The notes under the pieces: generated by a model
Databases searched by the model: none
The model's input: the letters and a program-made list of their open reading frames with translations, nothing else
What the model was told of the DNA's origin: nothing
DNA from: Gonium pectorale
Taxonomy: Eukaryota > Chlorophyta > Chlorophyceae > Chlamydomonadales > Volvocaceae
Assembly: GCA_001584585.1 (NCBI GenBank)
Contig: LSYV01000002.1
Location: 711,919 to 775,918, forward strand
Direction of reading: 5' to 3'
DNA length: 64,000 nucleotides
Position numbers and translations under genes: made by a program
Part shown: positions 20,501 through 31,500 of the stretch, in pieces
How positions within the stretch are numbered: position 1 is the stretch's first letter
How the letters are laid out: each line of letters opens with the position of its first letter

Positions 20501-23500
20501 CGGCGCTGGGACCTTCGCACCTTCCATTGGCCCCGCGGCTGAGGTTGCAAGGCTACCGGCCGCTTGCCATTCTCCATTCGCATAATCTCCGGTCAGTGTC
20601 CCATCGCCGGTTCCGCTTCTCGCCTCCCGCCACCTGCCACGTGCCCACATCGCATGCAGGCCCGCCAGCTGCTGTCGGCCGCCGCGCGGATGGGGCTCAA
20701 CGCAGTCCGCTTCTTCGCCTTTGCGGACGGTGCCGACCAGGTCGGGGCGCTGCAGGTGGCGCCGGGCATCCTGGACCTGCACGCCATGAGGTGGGCGCCG
20801 GCGCGCGGTCTGCGCTCGTTGGTGCCGAGACAAGCAACAAAGCGCCTCCGGAATTGAAAACCATGGGGCGGGAGAGGCGGCCTGTTCTGCATGGGCTTCG
20901 TTGCCGTTCCACATTCCATTGTGTATTCCATTGTGCTTGAAGCCAATGGACAGCGAGTCGCGCCGTTGAGCGTGCAGGCACCGCTTCAGCAGCTCCTGGA
21001 GGCCAAATGGGTTGCTGCCGCATAATCGGCCGTGCTATGTCCTAACTGGGCAGTCAGCTCAAGCGCCTGGTTCACCTCGTCGAAACTATTGTTGGCGTTG
21101 CAGGGACGGCCTGGACTGGGTGGTGGCGGCGGCGCGCCGCTACCGGCTGCGCCTCATCCCCGTGCTCACGGACGGCAGCAGCAACCGGTACGGCGGCATG
21201 TGGCAGTACATCCGCTGGATCAACTCCGGCGACACCGTGACGGCGTTTTACTCAAACGACACCTACAAGGTGGGCGTTTCGAGATTATGTGCATATGCAC
21301 CCCGTCAGCAGAGTGTTGAGCTGCACGTGCTTAGAATGAAGCCCCGGTCAGGCTGTTTTCTCCACGGCCGCACCGATGGCCCTGCCTTTGTCATTCTGGC
21401 CCTGTTCATACTCCGCCCTCCCGAGCGCCCACCCTCCCGAGCGCCCACATGCACCCGTCTGCGGCGGCCCCCACGTACCCGTGCGCCCCCGCCTTGCTCC
21501 GCCCTGACGTGCGCCCGTCATCGCCTGGCCTCATGGCTAGAGCTGAAGTCAAGAGCCCTTGCAAACGCCAAGAAGGAGTCAGGGACGTTGATCGACACGT
21601 GCATCTTCACCACTTTCCTCGCAGGCCCTGTTCTTTGACTACATGACTGCGCTGGCCACTCGCAACAACAGCTACACGGGCATGGCGCACCGCCACGACC
21701 CCACCATCCTGGGGTGGGACCTCGCCAACAGGTGCGGAGCTGCGGACGGGCTACTGCGCGTGGCTTCTTGCCATGTTCCATGCGCAGTTTGACACCGTGG
21801 CGGGCCTTCCTAGACGTGTGGCCGCAGCACTGCTGCAGGTGGCACGTGTAGCCCTACGCACGCCGCCACGACTCCGTGTGCCAATTGTTGCTGAGGTCAT
21901 CGAGGCATTCCAACGGGTTAATCGGATGCCCTCTGGCACCCCTCCAGGCCACGGGACCCCGGCTCTGTGCAGAGCGCGTCCTTGCAGGTGGGTGGATCTG
22001 CAGTCGTGCGTCGGGGCCACAGCCATGGAAGAGGGACTTACGCTGGGGTACGGGTGCTAGTGCTGGTTAGATGGCAGAGCGCAGCGACCTCATGACACTC
22101 GTCTTGAGCGGGGCGATGCCACTGGGCGGGGCCAGGGCGTTGCACGCTTGTTAGCCAAGTAGTCAGGCTCGTGCGACGCTTCTTTAGGTTTGCATTAATG
22201 TCAAGTAACCGACACACTGAGCATTTGGTCAGAACGCAGGAATGCACGTGCGCGCCGTGCCTCCGACCCGCACGCGGCTGTCGTATTTGATCGTACCTCC
22301 TTCCTTGTTGACCATATCTCCTTCCTTCTGGTCTCTGTTCTTCCTCAGGGCTGGCTTCCGTACATGGCCAACTTTCTTCGGCGGATGGACCCCAACCATC
22401 TAATCTTCGCCGGCCTTGACGGATTCTTCGGACCGTACTCGCCACATCACCTGCCATACAACCCACCGTCGTACGCATGGGCGCCCGCCGGCGGGCCCAA
22501 GCCTCGGAACACGGTTGCGGCGGCGGCAGCGACTGGAGAGAGCAGCAGCGGCGGTGACGGTGGTGGGGCCAGCGGCGGCGACACAGCTGGCGGTGGTGCG
22601 ACGACGGCTTGGTCGTGGTGGGGCGGGAGTGGCGGCCCGCTCGGGTCAGACCCATGGAACCCGGTGTGCGAGGGCACCGACTTCGTACGGAACCAGGTGT
22701 GTGTGTGTGTGCCGCACGGAACTGCTTGCCATTGAGGGGCGCCGCACCAGCGGCCCGTGATGTTTGGCATGACTGTTGCGTCTGCCATGCACGGTGCCGG
22801 GCGTATCCCTTCGTTGAGGACACCTGTCCGTCGACGCCGCATCCGAGGAACTCGCCGCGCTGCCACGTATGAACCACCGCATGCTGCTTGTGCCTTTGAC
22901 GGCGTGCTGCTGGTACAAACCCCACCTGGCCACCCGCCCGGCCTCCAGCCCCCGCCCACCCGCCCGCGCCCACCCGCATCTCCGCCCCCCAGATGCTCCG
23001 GGAGCTGGACCTGTCGGCGGCGCACCTCGCCCCGGACGACTGGCTGCTGTGCGGCCCAGAGTGCAGGCTGCGCTGGGCGGCGGGCTGGGTCGGCGCCCAC
23101 CTTCGCGACGCGCTGAGGTGGGCGGGCCGGATATTTGCCGTTGATGCGTCGGCAGTCCAGGCACGCTGGGCGCGCGCTGTTGCAGTTCCTTTCAGCGTGC
23201 GACTGTGCACGCCTGTGGCTATCGGGCGCTCTTCGCTGCTTTGCACGGATGCATGGGATGGAGTCTGGTTGGATTTATTTATGGCCAGCGGAATGGGGTC
23301 TGGGGCGCGCAGGTGACGGCCCAACAGCTCGCCGGTACCTGTCGCTCTTACAGCAGTCGTCACGTATCATGGTGCTTCCCCACAGGGGCGTTCCACGTAC
23401 TCCACTGTACGTCACGTTGCTCCCTCTCCACATACTCTTTTCGTACACCTTCATACGTCACGTTGAACATTATTGTACCGCCACAAACATTTGCGGTGCT

Positions 23501-24600
23501 CGCAGGGCCCAGAAGCCGCTGCTGCTCATCGTACATCCTGGCGAGCCCCGGCCGGCGGAGCCCGCAGCGCAGCCGCCGCAGCGGCCGTCGGCGCAGTCGC
23601 TCGCGGAGGCGGCCTACAGGCGGCAGCTGCTCGCCTCCGTGTTCAGCGCCATGGAGGCAGCGGATGCTGCGGGCCTTCCCGTAGCGGGTAAGGCCTCGCA
23701 GATCGTGCGCCCACACTCCAGCGTTTGTAGGGAAAAAGAGAGACCTGCAGAGAGAGAGAGAGTTGCTGCATGTGCCGAACGCGCCGTACTATCGTGCGTT
23801 ACAAGTGTACAGTGAATTTGGTATCTTGGGAACTGGTGGAGGACCATAGACGTAGTGGGCTCATGGCTCCTAGTAAGCCGTACGATGCGCCATCACCCTT
23901 TGCCGTTGTTCTTGGTTCCCATGCCGGCGCAGGCACCCTGGTGAGCAGCCCCTTCCTTGACTGGGGCACGTCTCTGTCCGAGGAAGACACTACTGCCAAC
24001 AGCACCCAGACCAGCAATCAGATGGCCGCTGCTGAGGGTGGCCAGTCGCTGACGGTGAAAGGTGGGGAGGCTGGGCACAACGACGGCGACAGCGCCGCGG
24101 GTAGTGCACCGCCTTACGTCACGCCAGGCGGCGCAGACACCCCTGGGCTAACCACCCGAACCCCAGTCTCCACAGCGCCCCCGGCAGCACCTAACGCCAT
24201 GGAAGCAATGGACCGCAGGCGCTTGCTCGCAGATTCAGCCGCCCGAGCTGGCGGCGGGGCCGGGCCGCCAGTCTCGAGGGACCCACGGGTCACTCTGCTC
24301 GCTGAGCAGCTGGAGTGGCGGCGCTTCATGAACTGGGATGCCATGGTGCGCTGCACGATCACACGGGCGCTTGGTAACACACACCCAGCGTCGGAGGCGA
24401 GCCGCTCGCGGTCAGAGAGCCAGCCTGGACCCGCGGGAAACTTAACGCTCTCGGTGGAGCGATTGAGCACTCCGGCATTGCTGCTGGGAAATGAGACGGC
24501 GCAGATGTTTGGGGTGCACGCGGCGATGCTGCAGCGGCGGGGCTACCGGTCAAGCGCAGCGGCTGCAGCCATTGCTGTGAGAGGCGGTGAAGAGTGGTAG
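17517..24600 (+). CDS. type II membrane protein with a GH5_7 mannanase-like domain lacking catalytic glutamates
   Basis: Ten exons: 17517-19951, 20230-20435, 20660-20790, 21104-21269, 21625-21731, 21948-21987, 22349-22696, 22993-23117, 23506-23687, 23933-24600, roughly 1.47 k residues. An N-terminal low-complexity Gly/Ala/Pro region of about 375 residues (with a poly-Gly run) precedes one membrane segment, LLALVMMGLSMLALVAVTM, then an Ala-rich linker. The lumenal/extracellular part follows the endo-beta-1,4-mannanase order: GRPFRIAGLDAPQLMAW; MGLNAVRFFAFADG; GLDWVVAAARRYRLRLIPVL; YGGMWQYIRW; YTGMAHRHDPTILGWDLANR; MDPNHLIFAGLDGFFG; CEGTDFVRNQ; QKPLLLIVHPGEP. The acid/base motif NEPR reads NRPR, and the nucleophile site (family E-F-G) reads HPG, so hydrolysis is not expected; a carbohydrate-binding or structural wall/matrix role is inference. 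The sequence gap at 19758-19777 shifts the apparent frame: coding is frame 3 before and frame 1 after it. Confidence 0.8.
19758..19777. other. assembly gap (20 N) inside exon 1 of the GH5-like gene
   Basis: The reading frame open from 17517 does not match the frame that carries protein-like sequence after the gap (GCVPVGYATTDVSRLQAALN), so the true gap length is not 20 bases or flanking bases are wrong. The gene is likely intact. Confidence 0.9.
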
Positions 24601-24737
24601 CAGGTGTTTGGTGAATATTGCTTGGGTGAAGTTAAACTAAGTAGAACAGTAATATGCTCACCGAGACGTGTGCCTTCAGTGCGCATCAAGAAAGGCAGTT
24701 TGCGTCAGGTGTTTGCTTAACCTTGTTGCTGTTAGCT

Positions 24738-24742
24738 TGTAA
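24738..24742 (+). terminator. candidate TGTAA polyadenylation signal of the GH5-like gene
   Basis: TGTAA about 140 nt after the stop at 24600, a usual distance for this lineage. Confidence 0.5.
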
Positions 24743-25099
24743 TTGGTATGGTGTGATACCCCAACATGCACACTGCTGCTACAATAGCTTGGGCAGTGTG
24801 AAGGTGGCGACATATGTGGGCTTGAATGTCTACGTATGCCTCGCAGTGTTAACGATCGGTGCGAAAAACTGTCGTACAGATCACGGTGGTTACGAATGGT
24901 GATAGGCTCTTACGGTACTGGATTGTACTGGTCGCCATTTGTCTGACGCGTGTCTGGTATGTGCCGAAAAGAATGGGACACAACAACCGGACTACCGCGG
25001 GCCCCAATACTATGGAAGCTTTCTGCAGAGGATGACCATGCATGAGTGCAGAGACCGGTGTCCGAGATAGGGGCACCAGACGCTCGTGGCGAATCGCAC

Positions 25100-25104
25100 T
25101 TACA
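25100..25104 (-). terminator. candidate TGTAA polyadenylation signal of RPL4
   Basis: Minus-strand TGTAA about 105 nt past the RPL4 stop (25208-25210). Confidence 0.5.
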
Positions 25105-25207
25105 GCAGCTGCACGCAGCAGCATATGCTGGCAGGCCCTGCCAGGTGCCAGGACCCGGCCGCAGCGACCGACGGGAATCAAGGGTAGTAAGGGCAGGAGG
25201 TGCAGGC

Positions 25208-28200
25208 TTAGGCGGCCTTGGTCTGCTTCGTGACGGTGATCCAGCGGGTGAACAGGTCGTAGTCCTCGCCGGCGTACTCGCTGTCCACAAGCATCTGCGA
25301 TAGGAGGCCAACCGCGAAGCGAAACGTTGGATGCAGGAAGGGGAGCAAAGCAGACACATGCAGCTAGACGTCGCAAGAAAGGTCCAGTAGCCTGCAACGA
25401 GTGCACGGAAATTGTAGACCTCCATGCCACGCAGGAGCGTGTCGACCCCGATGCGCATGCGGCCCTGTCTCACCTTCTTGTGGAAGGCCTTGCCAATGGC
25501 CTTGACCGCCTTGTCCTTCTTGGCGCCCGTCGGCACGCCCTTGGCGATCTTCTCCAGCTTCTCGGCGCGCACGGCGGCCTTCTTGGCGGAGCGGGTGATC
25601 TCCACACGGCGGGCGACCTGTGACGGCAGGCGCCACGAGAACGTCATTCACCGCCGCGGGGACACAGAACTGACAGGTAAGAGACACACGACCGTCGGGC
25701 ATTCACAAGTACGCGAGGAGCATGTAAAAAAACAACAAGCACGTGACGCCAGGTGAGTTCGCTGACCGAGCCCACGCACCTTGGCGTAGGGGTTCAGCTT
25801 CAGCAGGGCGCCCAGGTTGCGCAGAGGGTTCTTCTTGAGCGGGGCGTGCTTGGGGCCGGCCGCCTTGGCGGGCTTGACGGCGCTCTGGATCTCATCGCTG
25901 TTGATGAGGCGGGCCAGGTCGCCGTTGGCCATGACCGAGCGGGGCACCTGCGAAGTGAAAGGGCTTGAGTCAGCAAGGGGCCAAACCGCGCTAACGAGTG
26001 CTACCAGCAGCTGGAGTTGCCTAGGCGCACACAGCAGTGCAGCATTACAGCAGCCCAGCCCAGCCCTGCCGTGGTCCCAGTTCGCGCCTGCACAAGTTCC
26101 CTGCCCTGAGCCATCAGGCACGCTTGCGCACCTTGAAGCCCTTCTTGACCTCCGACTCGGTGGTGGTGGTGCCGAAGATCTTGTCCAGGCGCTCGAAGGC
26201 GCTCTTGGACCAGATGCAGAAGCGGCCCAGGTGGCCACCGGGCGCCAGCTGGAGCAGGTTCAGGCGGTCCACCGAGGTCACCTCCACGCCGGGCAGGTTG
26301 CGGAAGGCCTTGCTGATGCCCTCGTCGTTGGCAAACACGACGAGCGGGCCCTTGCGCATCACGTAGCGCCGGTTGCGCATCTTGCCTGTGAGGACGGACC
26401 GGGTCAAGATGCCATTCAGGTCATGACCAGACGTGGCAGAGCCAGCGTCCGAGATGCAACGCGTGCTTCGTTCGCGTCTGTTGTTGTAGGCCCCGAGCGA
26501 CCCAAAGAGGCCAGGTCCGGGTCGTCTGTATCAAGTAGACGGCGGGGTGACCCCGGATGGCTGTAACGAGGAGCTGACACGAGGGAGCCAGCCGGCTGTA
26601 ACGAAAAGCTGACAGGATGTGCCCGGCCGCCATCACCGATGCCATCTGCTGATGCGACTCCGGGACAGCCCTTGCGACAGCCAGCGGCCCCAGAACTCCC
26701 TGAAGGGAGCTACGCGAAGGCCGCCCCCAGCGGCTTGGTACGTCTTCAGATGCCCGATATCCGCTCCCGGGCCCAAGCCAGCGACGCCTGTGCTGATGGG
26801 ACCGTGAGAAGCTATATGAGGGCTGGGAGACGCCGCAGAAGCCTGGGGTCTGCGGCCGTACATGCCGGGCCCGGGCTCCGTGCAGCGGCAGCCGCATCCG
26901 CCACCAAGCGTAGTTCCAGCAGGGCAAAGCACGCTCCTTTCCTCCGCTATCCGAGGACCGAGAGCACCCGCTTGAGCTGGTGCTGATGGGCTCAAGGCTG
27001 TGCCGCAGCTTCTTGAGCTACATAGGAGAAACTGCTGGCCTCTCCAGAGGGGCCAATATGCTCCAGCGCGGCCACCCCGCGCCAGCGAAGGTAGACTCAC
27101 ATGGGTGCATAGGGGCGTGCACCCAACTACGAAGCAGTCCGCTTGCATTGCACAGGACCAGTACCATAGGTATTCAGTCCTGTAATGGCGAACCCACCCT
27201 CGCCAAAGGACTTAAAAAGCTGGACTTCCAAAAGCACTTACCCTTGCCGGCGCGCAGCGCCTTGGAGTCCTTGCTCTTCTCCACATCGGGCAGGGCGCCC
27301 ACCTTCTTCAGGATCTCCAGCGCCTTGGACGTCTTCTTCACGCCCTCAACGGCATCGCTCAGGACCAGGGGCACCTCGGGCACCTAAAACGGAGCAGGCC
27401 ACGGCTAGCGTCAGGCGACGACCCAAATAACCTCTGCCTACTGGATGGCCACACGTCCGTACGGCTTGAACCGCGGGCGGGGTTTTACACACGCGCCAGC
27501 CCTCTCAGGGCTCACACCACGTAGCGGATCGCCAGCTTTGCCGCCGTACAAAACCCAGGCACACCTGCTCGATGCGGTGGCCACGGGCCAACACCAGAGA
27601 GGGCAGGGCCGACGCCGCCAGAGCGGAGCACACAGCGTACCGCTTCTGGTTGACGTTGACCTTGCGGTGCCAGCGGCGCCAGACCTTGAGGGAAGGGAGG
27701 TGATGGGAACAGGGGCAGGGGCGGCCTTCAGGAAAAAAATAATCCCGATCATTGCAACAAGAAATTTAATGAAATTTACTGAAAACGCTCGTAGGCGTTT
27801 TCCAAGCAGCGTGCTAAGTGACCGCTTTCCTGCCCGTCGCATATAATTGCACCTCGTAAATCCCAGGAATATAAAATGCCATTTTCCGTAATGTTTAGTG
27901 CCGCGGCTGGCAGCGCCACTGTGAGCGCCGCCAATGCGCTCACCTTGGTGGGGGCGAACATCCGGCCACCGCGGCACATGTTGCCGAAGGCACCCTGGCC
28001 GGCACGGTGAGTACCGCCACCGGGCACGCGGGGAATACGCGACACGGCGCGGCCAGTGCCCCACGACTCGGCCGCGGTCTGGTGGCCGGCCTTCATGAAC
28101 ACGGCATAGGCCTGGCGCTTGTTCTTGGCGATGTTAGTGTGGATGGTGCGCACGATGTCGGGGCGAATGGGCGCGGTGAACACGGCCGGCAGAGCAGATT

Positions 28201-28261
28201 GCTCACCGGCCTCACCGGTCTCAATGTCGATGATCGACACAAGCGGGCGTGCGGCGGCCAT
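25208..28261 (-). CDS. RPL4: 60S ribosomal protein L4 (uL4)
   Basis: Large-subunit protein whose long loop lines the peptide exit tunnel. Seven exons: 27944-28261, 27565-27684, 27242-27383, 26132-26385, 25780-25947, 25474-25617, 25208-25294 (1233 nt, 410 aa, normal for plants and algae). It starts [14 protein letters not shown]; the loop has [20 protein letters not shown] and [11 protein letters not shown]; then [57 protein letters not shown] and [20 protein letters not shown] follow, and the eukaryotic extension ends [18 protein letters not shown]. The first Met at 28261 gives the expected N-terminus, although the frame stays open upstream. The intron 1 acceptor is AAG rather than CAG. Intron 1 contains an AT-rich hairpin, and intron 3 (26386-27241, 856 bp) is unusually long. 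Confidence 0.97.
27781..27802. repeat. 8-bp perfect hairpin in AT-rich tract of RPL4 intron 1
   Basis: GAAAACGC and GCGTTTTC flank the loop TCGTAG. Next to it lies an AT-rich stretch (GAAATTTAATGAAATTT) that stands out from the GC-rich surroundings. Intron-encoded snoRNAs are common in ribosomal protein genes, but I could not identify definite C/D or H/ACA boxes. Confidence 0.6.
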
Positions 28262-28502
28262 CTTTGCCTTCGTCAAAGCCGACTGGAAGAGGAGGAATGT
28301 TGCCCCGTTGCGCGCAAAGAACGCTCCACGAAATTGTACGACGAGAAACCAAAGAATGAAGGGAGAAGGTGAAGCTCCTGCCAAACGTCCCGACACTGCG
28401 CCCAAACAATATTGCGGAAAACCAGACGAAATAAGACCAATACCTCTCATTGCCTCGGTAAATGCAGGGTCAACTCTACATTGACGCGCTCCAACGCAGA
28501 CA
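28262..28502. promoter_or_regulatory. divergent promoter region between RPL4 and the STRA6-like gene
   Basis: Only 241 bp separate the two start codons on opposite strands, so both promoters must be here or within 5' UTRs. No TATA box stands out. Confidence 0.45.
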
Positions 28503-31500
28503 ATGCGGGGTTTCACCACCGTAGCATGCATTCTCCTCACCAGCGCCTGCCTGACCGTAAGCCAGGTCAACGACACGACCAGTGCGGTTGGCACGACAGC
28601 CGGTGTGGGCAGCGTCGACGACCTGTCCGCCCCCGAGGAGATGAACGCCGCCCCGGGAGTTCCGCTGGGCCGCTTCACACAGTCTCTGCTGGCACAAAAT
28701 GTAACCGTATTTGGTCAGGCTGTGCTCCTCCCAGCAGAACTCTTCCTCTCCCACCCTTGTCAGGTGAGGCCGGGCCCCCGTGATGCAGGGTCGCTGTCAG
28801 CATGGGTGGGGAGGGGGCCAACAAAGGCACAGGAAATCCAACGAGGACAGGGGTGTCTATGGGCGTTCATCTTTTGTGGGGAGCAGCAAGCTTTTTGCAC
28901 GTGCATTCCAAGCACACCGGCGGGAAGTGGGACAGTTCATGCTCCCGCTATATCATGCCTGATAAGGAGGGGCGTGAGGTCGACGGGAAATCACTTCGTG
29001 TAATTAATATCATATGAACAGCTGGCTTCGGCAGCGCGTGTAACTCCCCTCCTGCCCACGGACCTCCCTCTCCCATTCCTGGCGGCCTTGCCATGGGTGG
29101 CTTGCGAATTCCCTGGGGGTGTGTTGAGCCGGAATGCCAAGCACTGTAGCAGCACTTGCAAATGCAACCCGGAGGAAGGGAGAACGTGCCGTGGCACCTA
29201 AAGCACCCGTGCTAGCTGCCTTGTTTTGGTGTGAGAGGTCAACGGCACTTGTGTGTCGACGTTCACAATAGCCGTACTGCGCTTTTATGGAACATAGCAT
29301 CTCGTTTGTGGCATTGTGCCCCATTTGGTGCGTACAAATAGCGCAGAATTGCCCTTTGCCCTCTGTCTGTTGCCTCACCACCGTCCCACCAATGCCCATT
29401 TCCGCAGGTGGTCTATTTGGGCAATCCTGACTGGGCCAGCCTGCAGCTGGATGTGCGCTATGTGCCTGGGCCGAACGACGTATGCCCGCAGGGCCAGCAG
29501 CCGCAGGTGTTCTTTGCGTACGTGGATGGATACAACAAGCCGCCCTGGGCCAGTGGCGTTACCCTGTCATCCAGCCAGGCGCCCTGGGCGGCTGCTGTGG
29601 CCGACCCAGGTGCCCCAACCGGCACCGCGGCATCTGGGCCTTCCGCAGCAGCCACGGGGCAACAGGGGCGGCGGCGGCAGGAAGTGGAAGAGGACGGTGG
29701 TGGGCGAACGGGATTCATGGGAAGACTTGGCCGAATGCTGACGGCGACGTTCACAATTGGTGGGCTGAGCGTGGCCTCCGGCGGCAGGTGCGCGGATGTG
29801 TGCAACCCAGTTTTGCAGATGCGGGAATGTTCTTCTAACCAAACATGCAGCACCATCGCACGTGTTCTGCTTGCAACAATCTATCGACTTCCTGGCCCTT
29901 TCCTCCTGAGAGAGTGTTGCGAACAATCATCCCGAGCGTCACCCCCGTACACGGCTGGCGCACAACGATATCTGCAGCCATCTGCATTTGGGAGCGGCTC
30001 TGCTGTGCACCGGGCATCTCAGCAAACAGTCTTTGGACGGCCCCTTGTCTGTCACGACGGCCAAGGCCACCTGCTCTGCATGCTGCATGCAGGCAGACCT
30101 TTCAATCAGCGTATGACCAGGTCCGAGACCAGACCCTGGCCACGCAGGAGCTTCTGGACCGGGGCAAGCAGGTGCTGCCCGGGCCCGAGGGTTCGCTGTC
30201 GTTGCCCGTGATGGCGAGTAGCCGCGTTTCGGAATCGCTGGTCGCGGCGGCCAGCACCTACACGGAGGGCGCGCAGAAGAGCTTGGGAGGGCAGCAAGGT
30301 GTGCAGGGCCACTCTGCGAGGCAGATGAAGTTGCATGCTGCAGCATGGTCCGTTGTTTACTGTTGGTCCTCTTGGATTTAGTTGTGGCAGGCGCTATGGC
30401 CGAGCACACGCGATGGCATGCTTCGGGGCCATGAAGCTCTGGTGCGTGCCTCGCTCACCTGCCTCCGAATGTGCCATCATGCCGTGCAGACGGCAGCTCC
30501 AGCCCGCGCCTGACTACGTTTTCTGACTCCGCACGCGCGTACTGGGCGCCGGAGGGAGATTGCCTGAACCTGCTGACGCAGGCGGGCGCCAGCGCGCGGG
30601 CTGGTGCGGCTGGAGTCCCGAGCGCCTTGACGGCTACCGGCATTACCAGAGAGGACTCGTGCTTTGTAACTCAGCTAGTGGTCTACGTGTACAACCCCTG
30701 TGCGAAGGTGGCAAGCAACCGCAGCAACGGTACCCACAGCGCAGGAGCTTCGACAGTTGCTGCGGCTGGGGCGGGTGACAGCAATGCGACATTTGCAGGC
30801 GGCAGCTTGACAGCTGCTCAGCAGCAAGTCATGGTCGTCCTCGCGAGGGGTTTGTCCGACAATGCCACGGGTCTGGCCCTGAACAGGAGTCAGGGGTACG
30901 CCGAAGTCACCATCCTCTACGACCCGTATCACAGGTAGGGCCCGAGTGCAGACCGATGGCTGCTACATATGTTGTCGGTGCCACATATACACGTGTGCTA
31001 AGCTCGTCAAGGGAACCCTGTTTCACGCCCGTTTCCGTCATGTTGCCCCCATGTAACGCGGGGCTCGTGTGCTATCCCTAACACCCCTCCAACAGATGTG
31101 TGCGGAAGGGAGTCGACCTGCTGGCGGACGTGTCGCTGCAGGCAAGCTGGGTGGGGGAGCCTGCGATTTACATGTGACGGAGAAAGTCTGCCCGTACGGC
31201 TTCTAATCGTCATGTTCATATACAGCGAAGGGGCTATGAAGTACGGTAAGGAGAGTGACAGCCAGTCCCTCACGGGCCCACTGGACCAATATGCGGGGGG
31301 GTTGGGACTGCCCATCCAAAAACTCAGCCGAGGATACGTGCCCACCAGAAGTATAACATGAAACGGCATGAACACCAACCCAACCCATCGCAGGTTGTCT
31401 TGTTTTCGGTGTTGGCCTTCGGTTGGCTGCTGTTGTTGCTTCTCCTACCGTCCTTCTACCGACTCTTCATTGAGTTCCCGTTCCGGTTGCTCAAACACTT

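Larger units (their letters stand above)
24601..25207. other. convergent intergenic region, GH5-like gene / RPL4
   Basis: 607 bp between two stop codons on opposite strands, with lower GC than the flanking exons. Candidate TGTAA signals occur for both genes; no coding exon is supported. Confidence 0.6.

Noticed and set aside
20976..21103. Alternative exon between exons 3 and 4 of the GH5-like gene (acceptor near 20978)
   Set aside because: It would insert a Cys/Arg/Ser-rich segment absent from the family; direct joining of 20790 to 21104 restores the conserved spacing before GLDWVVAAARR.
22038..23363. Minus-strand ORF of 441 codons across the GH5-like gene
   Set aside because: It overlaps verified plus-strand exons in another frame and has a random-looking Arg/Ser/Pro composition.
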